Of a stretch of 64,000 nucleotides of DNA, positions 8,008 through 16,771 are shown piece after piece. Every line of letters starts with the position of its first letter. Positions within the stretch are counted from its first letter, which is position 1. Below the pieces are notes generated by a model that made no database searches, was not told the origin of the DNA, and was given only the letters and a program-made list of their open reading frames with translations. A program made the translations under genes and the position numbers. The stretch lies in the NCBI RefSeq assembly GCF_019929345.1, contig NZ_JAHZPJ010000011.1, positions 1 through 64,000 of the forward strand, given 5' to 3'. This DNA comes from Streptococcus oralis. GTDB taxonomy: Bacteria; Bacillota; Bacilli; Lactobacillales; Streptococcaceae.

Positions 8008-8136
8008 GTGCTGTAAATTACAGCCTTAGCTTTGATGCAAGAGGTTGCGACACGCTCGGTTGCATTGCCACGCAACGCGCGTCGGTTTTCTTGTGGAGCT
8101 AGCCTATTATCTTAAATAGACGAAAAGGAGAAAAAG
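8008..8136 (+). promoter_or_regulatory. Structured 5' leader of rpsJ
   Basis: The leader begins with the inverted repeat GCTGTAA-A-TTACAGC (8010-8024). A G+C-rich region at about 8036-8092 follows, where several pairings compete: TGCAA with TTGCA, TTGCG with CGCAA, and CGACACGC with GCGCGTCG (one mismatch). They cannot all form together, which fits a regulatory leader, possibly autogenous control by a ribosomal protein. The effector is not identifiable. Confidence 0.5.
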
Positions 8137-8445
8137 ATGGCAAACAAAAAAATCCGTATCCGTTTGAAAGCTTACGAACACCGTACGCTTGACACAGCGG
8201 CTGCAAAAATCGTAGAATCAGCTACTCGTACAGGTGCACAAGTTGCGGGTCCAATCCCACTTCCAACTGAACGTAGCCTCTACACAATCATTCGTGCGAC
8301 TCATAAATACAAAGACTCTCGCGAACAATTTGAAATGCGTACACACAAACGTTTGATCGATATCGTTAACCCAACTCAAAAAACAGTTGATGCGTTGATG
8401 AAATTGGATCTTCCAAGTGGTGTAAACGTAGAAATCAAACTTTAA
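8137..8445 (+). CDS. rpsJ: 30S ribosomal protein S10
   Basis: 102 aa, full length. S10 sits in the 30S head and also serves as NusE in transcription antitermination. It opens [20 protein letters not shown] and contains the S10 signature around [40 protein letters not shown]. First gene of the S10 block. It is followed by a 217-bp gap with a folded repeat before rplC, a longer spacing than elsewhere in the block. Confidence 0.98.
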
Positions 8446-8471
8446 TCTAAAATATAAAAGAGCAGAGGCTG

Positions 8472-8592
8472 GTGTTTCAATTTAATTGAACACGGGCTAA
8501 ATTCGGTGTGAAAAAAGATAAAATTCCTAGTGTCTGTTAGACACTGCGTCAGTTTCCTATTTTCACTTTGAGTTTGACGCCCTTTGTATCTT
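8472..8592 (-). repeat. Ribosomal-operon repeat, copy A (inverted)
   Basis: Minus-strand copy of an element of about 110-120 bp that also occurs at 15064, 15184 (inverted) and 15747. On its own strand it begins GATACAAAGGGCGTCA, continues GTGAAAATAGGAAACTGACGC, has an apical hairpin AGTGTCT/AGACACT, then AGGAATTTTATCTTTTTTCAC, and ends near TAGCCCGTGTTCAA. The flanks GTGAAAA/TTTTCAC extend the stem. A second small palindrome (GTGTTTCAATT/AATTGAACAC) lies at its inner edge. It occupies most of the rpsJ-rplC gap. Confidence 0.8.
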
Positions 8593-8662
8593 AGACTTGA
8601 GCATAAAAAACGCTCGTTAAAAACTTTTTGAATAAAAAATATAGAAAAGGAACTACTTTCTC

Positions 8663-9289
8663 ATGACAAAAGGAATCTTAGGGAAAAAAGTGGGAATGAC
8701 TCAAATCTTCACTGAAGCTGGCGAATTGATCCCTGTAACAGTTATTGAAGCAACTCCAAACGTTGTTCTTCAAGTTAAAACTGTTGAAACAGACGGATAC
8801 AACGCTATCCAAGTTGGTTTCGATGACAAACGCGAAGTATTGAGCAACAAACCTGCTAAAGGACATGTAGCGAAAGCTAACACGGCTCCTAAGCGCTTCA
8901 TTCGTGAATTCAAAAACGTTGAAGGCTTGGAAGTTGGTGCTGAAATCACAGTTGAAACATTCGCAGCTGGAGACGTTGTTGACGTAACTGGTACTTCTAA
9001 AGGTAAAGGTTTCCAAGGTGTTATCAAACGCCACGGACAATCACGTGGACCAATGGCTCACGGTTCTCGTTACCACCGTCGTCCAGGTTCTATGGGACCT
9101 GTTGCACCTAACCGCGTATTCAAAGGTAAAAACCTTGCAGGACGTATGGGTGGTGACCGCGTAACAATTCAAAACCTTGAAGTTGTACAAGTTGTTCCAG
9201 AAAAGAACGTTATCCTTATCAAAGGTAACGTACCAGGTGCTAAGAAATCTCTTATCACTATCAAATCAGCAGTTAAAGCTGGTAAATAA
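8663..9289 (+). CDS. rplC: 50S ribosomal protein L3
   Basis: 208 aa. Binds 23S rRNA near the peptidyl-transferase centre and starts 50S assembly. Starts [15 protein letters not shown]. The signature [16 protein letters not shown] and the loop [13 protein letters not shown] (about residues 133-145) are intact. ATG chosen behind AAAGGAACT. The AA-rich run TTGAATAAAAAATATAG precedes it, with no clear promoter. Confidence 0.98.
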
Positions 9290-9313
9290 TAAAGAAAGGG
9301 GAAATCAGTCACA

Positions 9314-9937
9314 ATGGCAAACGTAACATTATTTGACCAAACTGGTAAAGAAGCTGGCCAAGTTGTTCTTAACGATGCAGTATTTGGTATCGAACCAAAT
9401 GAATCAGTTGTGTTTGATGTGATCATCAGCCAACGCGCAAGCCTTCGTCAAGGAACACACGCTGTTAAAAACCGCTCTGCAGTATCAGGTGGTGGACGCA
9501 AACCATGGCGTCAAAAAGGAACTGGACGTGCTCGTCAAGGTTCTATCCGCTCACCACAATGGCGTGGTGGTGGTGTTGTCTTCGGACCAACTCCACGTTC
9601 ATACGGCTACAAACTTCCACAAAAAGTTCGTCGCCTAGCTCTTAAATCAGTTTACTCTGAAAAAGTTGCTGAAAACAAATTCGTAGCTGTAGACGCTCTT
9701 TCATTTACAGCTCCAAAAACTGCTGAATTTGCAAAAGTTCTTGCAGCATTGAGCATCGATTCTAAAGTTCTTGTTATCCTTGAAGAAGGAAATGAATTCG
9801 CAGCTCTTTCAGCTCGTAACCTTCCAAATGTGAAAGTTGCAACTGCTACAACTGCAAGTGTTCTTGACATCGCAAATAGCGACAAACTTCTTGTCACACA
9901 AGCAGCTATCTCTAAAATCGAGGAGGTTCTTGCATAA
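9314..9937 (+). CDS. rplD: 50S ribosomal protein L4
   Basis: 207 aa. L4 lines the nascent-peptide exit tunnel. The tunnel loop [20 protein letters not shown] is at about residues 55-75 and intact; changes in this loop are known to give macrolide resistance, and none is obvious here. The stop codon overlaps the rplW start by one base (TAATG), so the two are translationally coupled. Confidence 0.98.
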   Translation: MANVTLFDQTGKEAGQVVLNDAVFGIEPNESVVFDVIISQRASLRQGTHAVKNRSAVSGGGRKPWRQKGTGRARQGSIRSPQWRGGGVVFGPTPRSYGYKLPQKVRRLALKSVYSEKVAENKFVAVDALSFTAPKTAEFAKVLAALSIDSKVLVILEEGNEFAALSARNLPNVKVATATTASVLDIANSDKLLVTQAAISKIEEVLA

Positions 9938-10233
9938 TGAATTTGTATGATGTTATCAAAAAACCTGTTATCACTGAAAGCTCAATGGCTCAACTTGAAG
10001 CAGGAAAATATGTATTTGAAGTTGACACTCGTGCACACAAACTTTTGATCAAGCAAGCTGTTGAAGCTGCTTTCGAAGGTGTTAAAGTTGCCAACGTTAA
10101 CACAATCAACGTAAAACCAAAAGCGAAACGTGTTGGACGTTATACTGGTTTTACTAACAAAACTAAAAAAGCTATCATCACACTTACAGCTGATTCAAAA
10201 GCAATCGAGTTGTTCGCTGCTGGAGCTGAATAA
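9937..10233 (+). CDS. rplW: 50S ribosomal protein L23
   Basis: 98 aa, normal length. L23 lies at the tunnel exit and docks trigger factor and [32 protein letters not shown] is the family N-terminus; [20 protein letters not shown] follows in the rRNA-binding region. Its ATG shares one base with the rplD stop, with AGGAGG inside the rplD 3' end serving as RBS. Confidence 0.98.
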   Translation: MNLYDVIKKPVITESSMAQLEAGKYVFEVDTRAHKLLIKQAVEAAFEGVKVANVNTINVKPKAKRVGRYTGFTNKTKKAIITLTADSKAIELFAAGAE

Positions 10234-10250
10234 TCTAAGGAGGAAATATC

Positions 10251-11084
10251 GTGGGAATTCGTGTTTATAAACCAACAACAAACGGTCGCCGTAATATGAC
10301 TTCTTTGGATTTCGCTGAAATCACAACAAGCACTCCTGAAAAATCATTGCTTGTTGCTTTGAAGAGCAAGGCTGGTCGTAACAACAACGGTCGTATCACT
10401 GTTCGTCACCAAGGTGGTGGACACAAACGTTTCTACCGTTTGGTTGACTTCAAACGTAACAAAGACAACGTTGAAGCAGTTGTTAAAACTATCGAGTACG
10501 ATCCAAACCGTTCTGCAAACATCGCTCTTGTACACTACACTGACGGTGTGAAAGCATACATTATCGCTCCAAAAGGTCTTGAAGTAGGTCAACGTATCGT
10601 TTCAGGTCCAGAAGCAGATATCAAAGTCGGAAACGCTCTTCCACTTGCTAACATCCCAGTTGGTACTTTGATCCACAACATCGAGTTGAAACCAGGTCGT
10701 GGTGGAGAATTAGTTCGTGCAGCTGGAGCTTCTGCTCAAGTATTGGGTCAAGAAGGTAAATACGTTCTTGTTCGTCTTCAATCTGGCGAAGTTCGTATGA
10801 TTCTTGGAACTTGTCGTGCTACAGTTGGTGTTGTCGGTAACGAACAACATGGACTTGTAAACCTTGGTAAAGCAGGACGTAGCCGTTGGAAAGGTATCCG
10901 CCCAACAGTTCGTGGTTCTGTAATGAACCCTAACGATCACCCACACGGTGGTGGTGAAGGTAAAGCACCAGTTGGTCGTAAAGCGCCATCTACTCCATGG
11001 GGCAAACCTGCTCTTGGTCTTAAAACTCGTAACAAGAAAGCGAAATCTGACAAACTTATCGTTCGTCGTCGCAACGAGAAATAA
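10251..11084 (+). CDS. rplB: 50S ribosomal protein L2
   Basis: 277 aa, full length, GTG start behind AAGGAGGAA. L2 is the core 23S-binding protein needed for subunit joining and peptidyl transfer. The conserved C-terminal loop with the functionally important histidine is present ([13 protein letters not shown], about residues 225-237). The following 103-bp gap holds a GCGCTC-CATGT-GAGCGC hairpin before rpsS. Confidence 0.98.
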   Translation: MGIRVYKPTTNGRRNMTSLDFAEITTSTPEKSLLVALKSKAGRNNNGRITVRHQGGGHKRFYRLVDFKRNKDNVEAVVKTIEYDPNRSANIALVHYTDGVKAYIIAPKGLEVGQRIVSGPEADIKVGNALPLANIPVGTLIHNIELKPGRGGELVRAAGASAQVLGQEGKYVLVRLQSGEVRMILGTCRATVGVVGNEQHGLVNLGKAGRSRWKGIRPTVRGSVMNPNDHPHGGGEGKAPVGRKAPSTPWGKPALGLKTRNKKAKSDKLIVRRRNEK

Positions 11085-11130
11085 TAGTAAACTAGTCGCC
11101 TAAGCAACTAGGAAATCCGCCAGCTCGGTA

Positions 11131-11147
11131 GCGCTCCATGTGAGCGC
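11131..11147 (+). other. Intercistronic hairpin before rpsS
   Basis: Perfect stem GCGCTC/GAGCGC with loop CATGT in the rplB-rpsS gap, without a T-run. It is probably an mRNA stability or processing structure, not a terminator. Confidence 0.55.
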
Positions 11148-11187
11148 AAGCCGCTGTGGTACAACATTTAAAGGAGAAAATATAAAA

Positions 11188-11469
11188 ATGGGACGCAGTC
11201 TTAAAAAAGGACCTTTCGTCGATGAGCATTTGATGAAAAAAGTTGAAGCTCAAGCTAACGACGAAAAGAAAAAAGTTATCAAAACTTGGTCACGTCGTTC
11301 AACGATCTTCCCAAGTTTCATTGGTTACACTATCGCAGTTTATGACGGACGTAAACACGTACCTGTTTACATCCAAGAAGACATGGTAGGTCACAAACTT
11401 GGTGAATTTGCACCAACTCGTACTTACAAAGGTCACGCTGCAGACGACAAGAAAACACGTAGAAAATAA
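11188..11469 (+). CDS. rpsS: 30S ribosomal protein S19
   Basis: 93 aa. The start is the ATG at 11188 behind AAAGGAGAAAATAT, giving the invariant [18 protein letters not shown] longer in-frame extension to 11140 exists but lacks an RBS and homology. S19 complexes with S13 in the 30S head. The signature [19 protein letters not shown] is present. Confidence 0.97.
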
Positions 11470-11480
11470 GGAGAACATAA

Positions 11481-11825
11481 ATGGCAGAAATTACTTCAGC
11501 TAAAGCAATGGCTCGTACAGTACGTGTTTCACCTCGTAAATCACGTCTTGTTCTTGACAACATCCGTGGTAAAAGCGTAGCCGATGCTATTGCAATCTTG
11601 ACATTCACACCAAACAAAGCTGCTGAAATCATCTTGAAAGTTTTGAACTCAGCTGTAGCTAACGCTGAAAACAACTTTGGTTTGGACAAAGCTAACTTGG
11701 TAGTATCTGAAGCATTCGCAAACGAAGGACCAACTATGAAACGTTTCCGTCCACGTGCGAAAGGTTCAGCTTCACCAATCAACAAACGTACAGCTCACAT
11801 CACTGTAGCTGTTGCAGAAAAATAA
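11481..11825 (+). CDS. rplV: 50S ribosomal protein L22
   Basis: 114 aa, full length. L22's beta-hairpin lines the exit tunnel opposite L4. The hairpin tip ([30 protein letters not shown], about residues 75-105) is complete, without the insertions or deletions seen in macrolide-resistant mutants. Starts 11 bp after rpsS behind AAGGAGAA. Confidence 0.97.
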   Translation: MAEITSAKAMARTVRVSPRKSRLVLDNIRGKSVADAIAILTFTPNKAAEIILKVLNSAVANAENNFGLDKANLVVSEAFANEGPTMKRFRPRAKGSASPINKRTAHITVAVAEK

Positions 11826-11837
11826 GGAGGTAAAATC

Positions 11838-12491
11838 GTGGGTCAAAAAGTACATCCAATTGGTATGCGTGTCGGCATCATCCGTGATTGGGATGCCAAA
11901 TGGTATGCTGAAAAAGAATACGCGGATTACCTTCATGAAGATCTTGCAATCCGTAAATTCGTTCAAAAAGAACTTGCTGACGCAGCAGTTTCAACTATCG
12001 AAATTGAACGCGCAGTAAACAAAGTTAACGTTTCACTTCACACTGCTAAACCAGGTATGGTTATCGGTAAAGGTGGCGCTAACGTTGATGCACTCCGTGC
12101 AAAACTTAACAAATTGACTGGAAAACAAGTACACATCAACATCATCGAAATCAAACAACCTGATTTGGATGCTCACCTTGTAGGTGAAGGAATTGCTCGT
12201 CAATTGGAGCAACGTGTCGCTTTCCGTCGTGCACAAAAACAAGCAATCCAACGTGCAATGCGTGCTGGAGCTAAAGGAATCAAAACTCAAGTATCAGGTC
12301 GTTTGAACGGTGCAGATATCGCCCGTGCTGAAGGATACTCAGAAGGAACTGTTCCACTTCACACACTTCGTGCAGATATCGATTACGCTTGGGAAGAAGC
12401 AGATACTACATACGGTAAACTTGGTGTTAAAGTATGGATCTACCGTGGTGAAGTTCTTCCAGCTCGCAAAAACACTAAAGGAGGTAAATAA
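11838..12491 (+). CDS. rpsC: 30S ribosomal protein S3
   Basis: 217 aa with GTG start behind AAGGAGGT. S3 lies at the mRNA entry channel. It contains a type II KH domain with [14 protein letters not shown] (about residues 73-86) and the C-terminal S3 domain. Spacing to rplP is 3 bp, with AAAGGAGG inside the 3' end. Confidence 0.98.
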
Positions 12492-12494
12492 CCA

Positions 12495-12908
12495 ATGTTA
12501 GTACCTAAACGTGTTAAACACCGTCGTGAATTCCGTGGAAAAATGCGCGGTGAAGCAAAAGGTGGAAAAGAAGTAGCATTCGGTGAATACGGTCTTCAAG
12601 CTACAACTAGCCACTGGATCACTAACCGCCAAATCGAAGCTGCTCGTATCGCCATGACTCGTTACATGAAACGTGGTGGTAAAGTTTGGATTAAAATCTT
12701 CCCACACAAATCATACACTGCTAAAGCTATCGGTGTGCGTATGGGATCTGGTAAAGGGGCGCCTGAAGGTTGGGTAGCACCAGTTAAACGTGGTAAAGTG
12801 ATGTTTGAAGTTGCTGGTGTATCTGAAGAGATCGCTCGCGAAGCGCTTCGTCTTGCTAGCCACAAATTGCCAGTTAAATGTAAATTCGTAAAACGTGAAG
12901 CAGAATAA
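12495..12908 (+). CDS. rplP: 50S ribosomal protein L16
   Basis: 137 aa, normal length. L16 contacts the A-site tRNA elbow region. [19 protein letters not shown] is the family start. The conserved arginine/glycine loop [20 protein letters not shown], in which the hydroxylation-target arginine of the family lies, is present. The gene follows rpsC by 3 bp, and rpmC starts 9 bp after it. Confidence 0.97.
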   Translation: MLVPKRVKHRREFRGKMRGEAKGGKEVAFGEYGLQATTSHWITNRQIEAARIAMTRYMKRGGKVWIKIFPHKSYTAKAIGVRMGSGKGAPEGWVAPVKRGKVMFEVAGVSEEIAREALRLASHKLPVKCKFVKREAE

Positions 12909-12917
12909 GGAGAAGGC

Positions 12918-13124
12918 ATGAAACTTAATGAAGTAAAAGAATTTGTTAAAGAACTTCGTGGTCTTTCTCAAGAAGAACTCGCGAAGCGCGAAAACGAATT
13001 GAAAAAAGAATTGTTTGAACTTCGTTTCCAAGCTGCTACTGGTCAATTGGAACAAACAGCTCGCTTGAAAGAAGTTAAAAAACAAATCGCTCGTATTAAA
13101 ACAGTTCAATCTGAAGCGAAATAA
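12918..13124 (+). CDS. rpmC: 50S ribosomal protein L29
   Basis: 68 aa. A helical hairpin next to L23 at the tunnel exit. The motif [31 protein letters not shown] is diagnostic. Start ATG behind AAGGAGAAGGC. Confidence 0.96.
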
Positions 13125-13148
13125 TAGACTAGGGAAGGAGAAATTTCA

Positions 13149-13409
13149 ATGGAACGCAATAATCGTAAAGTTCTTGTTGGACGTGTTGTATCTGACAAAA
13201 TGGACAAGACAATCACAGTTGTAGTTGAAACAAAACGTAACCACCCAGTCTATGGTAAACGTATTAACTACTCTAAGAAATACAAAGCACATGATGAAAA
13301 CAATGTTGCCAAAGAAGGTGATATCGTACGTATCATGGAAACTCGTCCGCTTTCAGCTACAAAACGTTTCCGTCTTGTAGAAGTTGTTGAAGAAGCGGTC
13401 ATCATCTAA
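13149..13409 (+). CDS. rpsQ: 30S ribosomal protein S17
   Basis: 86 aa, OB-fold primary 16S-binding protein. [18 protein letters not shown] (about residues 10-27) and the signature [21 protein letters not shown] are both complete. RBS GAAGGAGAAA; rplN follows after 25 bp. Confidence 0.97.
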
Positions 13410-13434
13410 TCAAACCTGAAAGGAGAAAACTGAA

Positions 13435-13803
13435 ATGATTCAAACAGAAACTCGTTTGAAAGTCGCAGACAACAGCGGTGCACGCGAAATCTTGACTATC
13501 AAAGTTCTTGGTGGTTCTAAACGTAAATTTGCGAACATCGGTGATGTCATTGTGGCATCTGTAAAACAAGCTACTCCTGGTGGTGCGGTTAAAAAAGGTG
13601 ACGTTGTAAAAGCTGTTATCGTTCGTACTAAATCAGGTGCTCGTCGTGCTGATGGTTCATACATCAAATTTGACGAAAACGCAGCAGTTATCATCCGTGA
13701 AGACAAAACTCCTCGCGGAACACGTATCTTTGGCCCAGTTGCACGTGAATTGCGTGAAGGTGGCTTCATGAAGATCGTGTCACTTGCTCCAGAAGTACTT
13801 TAA
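13435..13803 (+). CDS. rplN: 50S ribosomal protein L14
   Basis: 122 aa, full length. L14 lies at the subunit interface and is the RsfS-binding site on 50[20 protein letters not shown] and the C-terminal [23 protein letters not shown] are intact. The gap after it (182 bp) is the longest uninterrupted spacer in this part of the operon and holds a long folded sequence. Confidence 0.97.
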   Translation: MIQTETRLKVADNSGAREILTIKVLGGSKRKFANIGDVIVASVKQATPGGAVKKGDVVKAVIVRTKSGARRADGSYIKFDENAAVIIREDKTPRGTRIFGPVARELREGGFMKIVSLAPEVL

Positions 13804-13809
13804 TTGGTT

Positions 13810-13909
13810 GCTCAAAGAAAATTAAAACAAGTCTAGGAAGTAAGACGAAAGCATAACTTAAGTTAGGTGAGTTGAAACTGACGAAGGATTGCTTTGATTT
13901 TCGCAGAGC
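13810..13909 (+). other. Folded spacer element between rplN and rplX
   Basis: An imperfect long hairpin: outer arms GCTCAAAGAAAATTAAAACAA and, opposite, TTGCTTTGATTTTCGCAGAGC; apical palindrome TAACTTAAGTTA near 13855-13866. The middle carries CTAGGAAG on the 5' side and CTGACGAAGG on the 3' side. The same two motifs flank the apical stem of the operon repeats at 8472, 15064 and 15747, but there in the opposite order. Confidence 0.5.
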
Positions 13910-13927
13910 AAAAACAAACAAACTAGT

Positions 13928-13958
13928 CCCCTAGCTTGAAGCTAGGGTGCCCCTATGG
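13928..13958 (+). other. Tandem small hairpins before rplX
   Basis: CCCTAGC-TTGAA-GCTAGGG, then GCCC-CTAT-GGGC, both without T-runs. They lie between the folded spacer and the rplX RBS (CAAGGAGAAA). Confidence 0.5.
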
Positions 13959-13985
13959 GCGTAAGAAAAATCAAGGAGAAACCTA

Positions 13986-14291
13986 ATGTTTGTAAAAAAA
14001 GGCGACAAAGTTCGCGTAATCGCTGGTAAAGATAAGGGAACAGAAGCTGTTGTCCTTACTGCCCTTCCAAAAGTAAACAAAGTTATCGTTGAAGGTGTAA
14101 ACATCGTTAAGAAACACCAACGTCCAACTAACGAGCTTCCTCAAGGTGGTATCATCGAGAAAGAAGCAGCTATCCACGTATCAAACGTTCAAGTTTTGGA
14201 CAAAAACGGTGTAGCTGGTCGTGTTGGTTACAAATTTGTAGACGGTAAAAAAGTTCGCTACAACAAAAAATCAGGCGAAGTGCTTGATTAA
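13986..14291 (+). CDS. rplX: 50S ribosomal protein L24
   Basis: 101 aa, KOW-domain assembly initiator of the 50S subunit. [23 protein letters not shown] is the KOW motif; [31 protein letters not shown] follows. First gene after the 182-bp structured spacer. Confidence 0.97.
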
Positions 14292-14314
14292 TCACGAAGG
14301 AAAGGAGAAGTATA

Positions 14315-14857
14315 ATGGCAAATCGTTTAAAAGAAAAATATCTTAATGAAGTAGTTCCTGCTTTGACAGAACAATTCAACTACTCATCAGTGATGGCTGT
14401 GCCTAAAGTAGATAAGATCGTTTTGAACATGGGTGTTGGTGAAGCTGTATCAAACGCTAAAAGCCTTGAAAAAGCTGCTGAAGAATTAGCACTTATCTCA
14501 GGTCAAAAACCACTTATCACTAAAGCTAAAAAATCAATCGCCGGCTTCCGTCTTCGTGAAGGTGTAGCGATCGGTGCAAAAGTTACCCTTCGTGGTGAAC
14601 GTATGTACGAATTCTTGGACAAATTGGTTTCAGTTTCACTTCCACGTGTACGTGACTTCCACGGTGTTCCAACAAAATCATTTGATGGACGCGGAAACTA
14701 CACACTTGGTGTGAAAGAACAATTGATCTTCCCAGAAATCAACTTTGATGACGTTGACAAAACTCGTGGTCTTGACATCGTTATCGTAACAACTGCTAAC
14801 ACTGACGAAGAGTCACGTGCATTGCTTACAGGCCTTGGAATGCCTTTTGCAAAATAA
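14315..14857 (+). CDS. rplE: 50S ribosomal protein L5
   Basis: 180 aa. Binds 5S rRNA and bridges to the 30S head. The central region [21 protein letters not shown] and the C-terminal [15 protein letters not shown] are the expected family sequences. ATG behind AAAGGAGAAGT. Followed 17 bp later by rpsN. Confidence 0.97.
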   Translation: MANRLKEKYLNEVVPALTEQFNYSSVMAVPKVDKIVLNMGVGEAVSNAKSLEKAAEELALISGQKPLITKAKKSIAGFRLREGVAIGAKVTLRGERMYEFLDKLVSVSLPRVRDFHGVPTKSFDGRGNYTLGVKEQLIFPEINFDDVDKTRGLDIVIVTTANTDEESRALLTGLGMPFAK

Positions 14858-14874
14858 TATAGGAGGTAAATCTA

Positions 14875-15060
14875 ATGGCTAAAAAATCAATGATTGCTAA
14901 GAACAAACGTCCAGCGAAGTTCTCTACTCAAGCTTATACTCGTTGTGAAAAATGTGGTCGCCCACATTCAGTTTACCGCAAATTTAAACTTTGCCGTGTT
15001 TGCTTCCGTGAATTAGCTTACAAAGGACAAATCCCTGGTGTAACAAAAGCATCTTGGTAA
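14875..15060 (+). CDS. rpsN: 30S ribosomal protein S14 type Z
   Basis: 61 aa, the short zinc-binding form. Two CxxC pairs are visible: CEKCGRPH at C24/C27 and CRVC at C40/C43. This identifies the zinc-dependent paralogue (rpsZ/rpsN1 type). A longer zinc-free S14 would be elsewhere on the chromosome if present. A 284-bp gap with two repeat copies follows. Confidence 0.97.
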
Positions 15061-15063
15061 TTT

Positions 15064-15183
15064 AAGATATCAAGGGCGTCAAAACTCCAAGTGAAAATAG
15101 GAAACTTGACGAAGAAACTGAAGTTTCTAGGAAAGTTTATCTTTTTCACATAGAGTTTAGCCCGGGTTCAGTTGGGCTTGCCA
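15064..15183 (+). repeat. Ribosomal-operon repeat, copy B1
   Basis: Forward copy in the rpsN-rpsH gap. GATATCAAGGGCGTCA, then GTGAAAATAGGAAACTTGACG, apical hairpin AGAAACT-GA-AGTTTCT (15113-15128), AGGAAAGTTTATCTTTTTCAC, ending in a TAGCCCGGGTTCA-like tail. The long flanking arms pair: the reverse complement of AAGTTTATCTTTTTCAC differs from GTGAAAATAGGAAACTT at only a few positions. Confidence 0.8.
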
Positions 15184-15290
15184 ATTTGAACACGAGCTAC
15201 AGCTTTGGCAAAAAAGACCAATTTTCTTTGGAGTATCGCTCCTGCATCAAATTGCCTATTTTTGCTCTTGCTGTTACGCTCTTTGTATCA
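15184..15290 (-). repeat. Ribosomal-operon repeat, copy B2 (inverted, diverged)
   Basis: Head-to-head with B1: it starts inward with GAACACGAGCTA and ends outward with TACGCTCTTTGTATCA, the inverted form of the element's GATACAAAGAGCG end. The interior is more diverged; the apical stem is GGAG/CTCC. B1 and B2 together fill the gap. Confidence 0.7.
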
Positions 15291-15344
15291 TGTATTAACT
15301 AGCAAGTGCAACTTGCAAACTACTAGTAAGAGGAGAACAATAAA

Positions 15345-15743
15345 ATGGTTATGACTGACCCAATCGCAGACTTCCTAACTCGTATTCGTAACGCTAACCA
15401 AGCAAAACACGAAGTACTTGAAGTACCTGCATCAAACATCAAAAAAGGGATTGCTGAAATCCTTAAACGCGAAGGTTTTGTTAAGAACGTAGAAATCATC
15501 GAAGATGACAAACAAGGCATCATCCGTGTGTTCCTTAAATACGGACCAAACGGTGAAAAAGTTATCACTAACTTGAAACGTGTTTCTAAACCAGGACTTC
15601 GTGTCTACAAAAAACGTGAAGATCTTCCAAAAGTTCTTAACGGACTTGGAATCGCTATCCTTTCAACTTCTGAAGGTTTGCTTACTGACAAAGAAGCTCG
15701 CCAAAAGAATGTTGGTGGTGAGGTTATCGCTTACGTTTGGTAA
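15345..15743 (+). CDS. rpsH: 30S ribosomal protein S8
   Basis: 132 aa, primary 16S-binding protein; in E. coli S8 is the translational repressor of the spc operon. [30 protein letters not shown] and the C-terminal signature [28 protein letters not shown] are complete. ATG at 15345 behind AAGAGGAGAAC. It is flanked on both sides by operon repeat copies. Confidence 0.97.
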   Translation: MVMTDPIADFLTRIRNANQAKHEVLEVPASNIKKGIAEILKREGFVKNVEIIEDDKQGIIRVFLKYGPNGEKVITNLKRVSKPGLRVYKKREDLPKVLNGLGIAILSTSEGLLTDKEARQKNVGGEVIAYVW

Positions 15744-15746
15744 AAT

Positions 15747-15860
15747 CAAGATACAAAGAGCGTCATGGGCAATGTGAAAATAGGAAATCTGACAAAGAGT
15801 GTTAACACTCTAGGAAGATTTGTCTTTTTCACACAGACCATAGCTCGTGTTCAATTTAGC
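15747..15860 (+). repeat. Ribosomal-operon repeat, copy C
   Basis: Forward copy in the rpsH gap: GATACAAAGAGCGTCA, GTGAAAATAGGAAATCTGACAA, apical stem AGAGTGTT/AACACTCT (15796-15811), AGGAAGATTTGTCTTTTTCACA, then TAGCTCGTGTTCAA. Outer arms pair over about 17 bp. Compared with copies A and B1, the apical stem sequence differs but pairing is kept. Confidence 0.8.
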
Positions 15861-15909
15861 TGATTTACTGATCAGCTAAATAGAGAGTAAATTAGTTTAG
15901 GAGAAAAAG

Positions 15910-16089
15910 ATGAAAGCTAATGAATTGAATGAAAAACTTATTGTTGCAGAAGACGCTTTGGCTGAATTGTCAAAAGATGACCTTGTATCTCTTTTATGTG
16001 AAATTGGTTATAGTCCTGCGGCTATTGATGTATTGACAGAATATCAGGAGTTTGTCAAAGCTTTTCGAAAGAAACTAGGTTTGCTCTAA
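15910..16089 (+). CDS. Uncharacterised 59-aa ORF inside the spc block
   Basis: 59 codons starting MKANELNEKLIVAEDALAEL and ending FRKKLGLL, with a good RBS (TTAGGAGAAAAAG) 3 bp before the ATG, between rpsH and rplF. Acidic at the N-terminus, basic at the C-terminus, mostly helical, with one Cys; no signal peptide or membrane segment. Not a known ribosomal protein. No recognised family. It lies just after repeat copy C, so the repeat and the ORF may have entered as one insertion, but codon use looks ordinary for the organism. Real translation is likely from the RBS but unproven. Confidence 0.65.
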   Translation: MKANELNEKLIVAEDALAELSKDDLVSLLCEIGYSPAAIDVLTEYQEFVKAFRKKLGLL

Positions 16090-16151
16090 TCCGAATGCCC
16101 CCCGTGAAAACTGGCTGTAATGGCCTGACAATCTAACAGGAGAAAATAAAC

Positions 16152-16688
16152 ATGTCACGTATTGGTAATAAAGTTATCGTGTTGCCTGCTGGTGTTGAAC
16201 TCACTAACAATGACAACGTAGTAACTGTAAAAGGACCTAAAGGAGAGCTTACTCGTGAGTTCTCAAAAGATATTGAAATCCGTGTGGAAGGTACTGAAGT
16301 AACTCTTCACCGTCCAAACGATTCAAAAGAAATGAAAACTATCCACGGAACTACTCGTGCCCTTTTGAACAACATGGTTGTTGGTGTATCAGAAGGATTC
16401 AAGAAAGAACTTGAAATGCGCGGGGTTGGTTACCGTGCACAACTTCAAGGAAACAAACTTGTCTTGGCTGTAGGTAAATCTCATCCAGACGAAGTTGAAG
16501 CTCCAGAAGGAATTACTTTTGAACTTCCAAACCCAACAACAATCGTTGTTAGCGGAATTTCAAAAGAAGCAGTCGGTCAAACAGCTGCTTACGTACGTAG
16601 CCTTCGCTCACCAGAACCATATAAAGGTAAAGGTATCCGTTACGTTGGCGAATACGTTCGTCTTAAAGAAGGTAAAACAGGTAAATAA
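16152..16688 (+). CDS. rplF: 50S ribosomal protein L6
   Basis: 178 aa, two tandem L6 folds. [17 protein letters not shown] and the C-terminal signature [25 protein letters not shown] are complete. It lies near the sarcin-ricin loop of 23S rRNA and helps form the factor-binding site. RBS AACAGGAGAAAA. Confidence 0.97.
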   Translation: MSRIGNKVIVLPAGVELTNNDNVVTVKGPKGELTREFSKDIEIRVEGTEVTLHRPNDSKEMKTIHGTTRALLNNMVVGVSEGFKKELEMRGVGYRAQLQGNKLVLAVGKSHPDEVEAPEGITFELPNPTTIVVSGISKEAVGQTAAYVRSLRSPEPYKGKGIRYVGEYVRLKEGKTGK

Positions 16689-16694
16689 TGTTGA

Positions 16695-16713
16695 GTGGTT
16701 GATTTTCAACCAC
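16695..16713 (+). other. Intercistronic hairpin between rplF and rplR
   Basis: Perfect 8-bp stem GTGGTTGA/TCAACCAC with loop TTT, 7 bp after the rplF stop. The sequence after it is not a T-run, so complete termination is unlikely. Confidence 0.55.
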
Positions 16714-16771
16714 CTACCTATTTTCCAACTTTGTGCATAGCACACGATTTAAAACTAAAGAGGTGAAAACT

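Noticed and set aside
8472..15860. Repeat copies in the ribosomal operon considered as terminators.
   Set aside because: The long stems are not followed by T-runs in the sense of transcription, and full operon expression is required.
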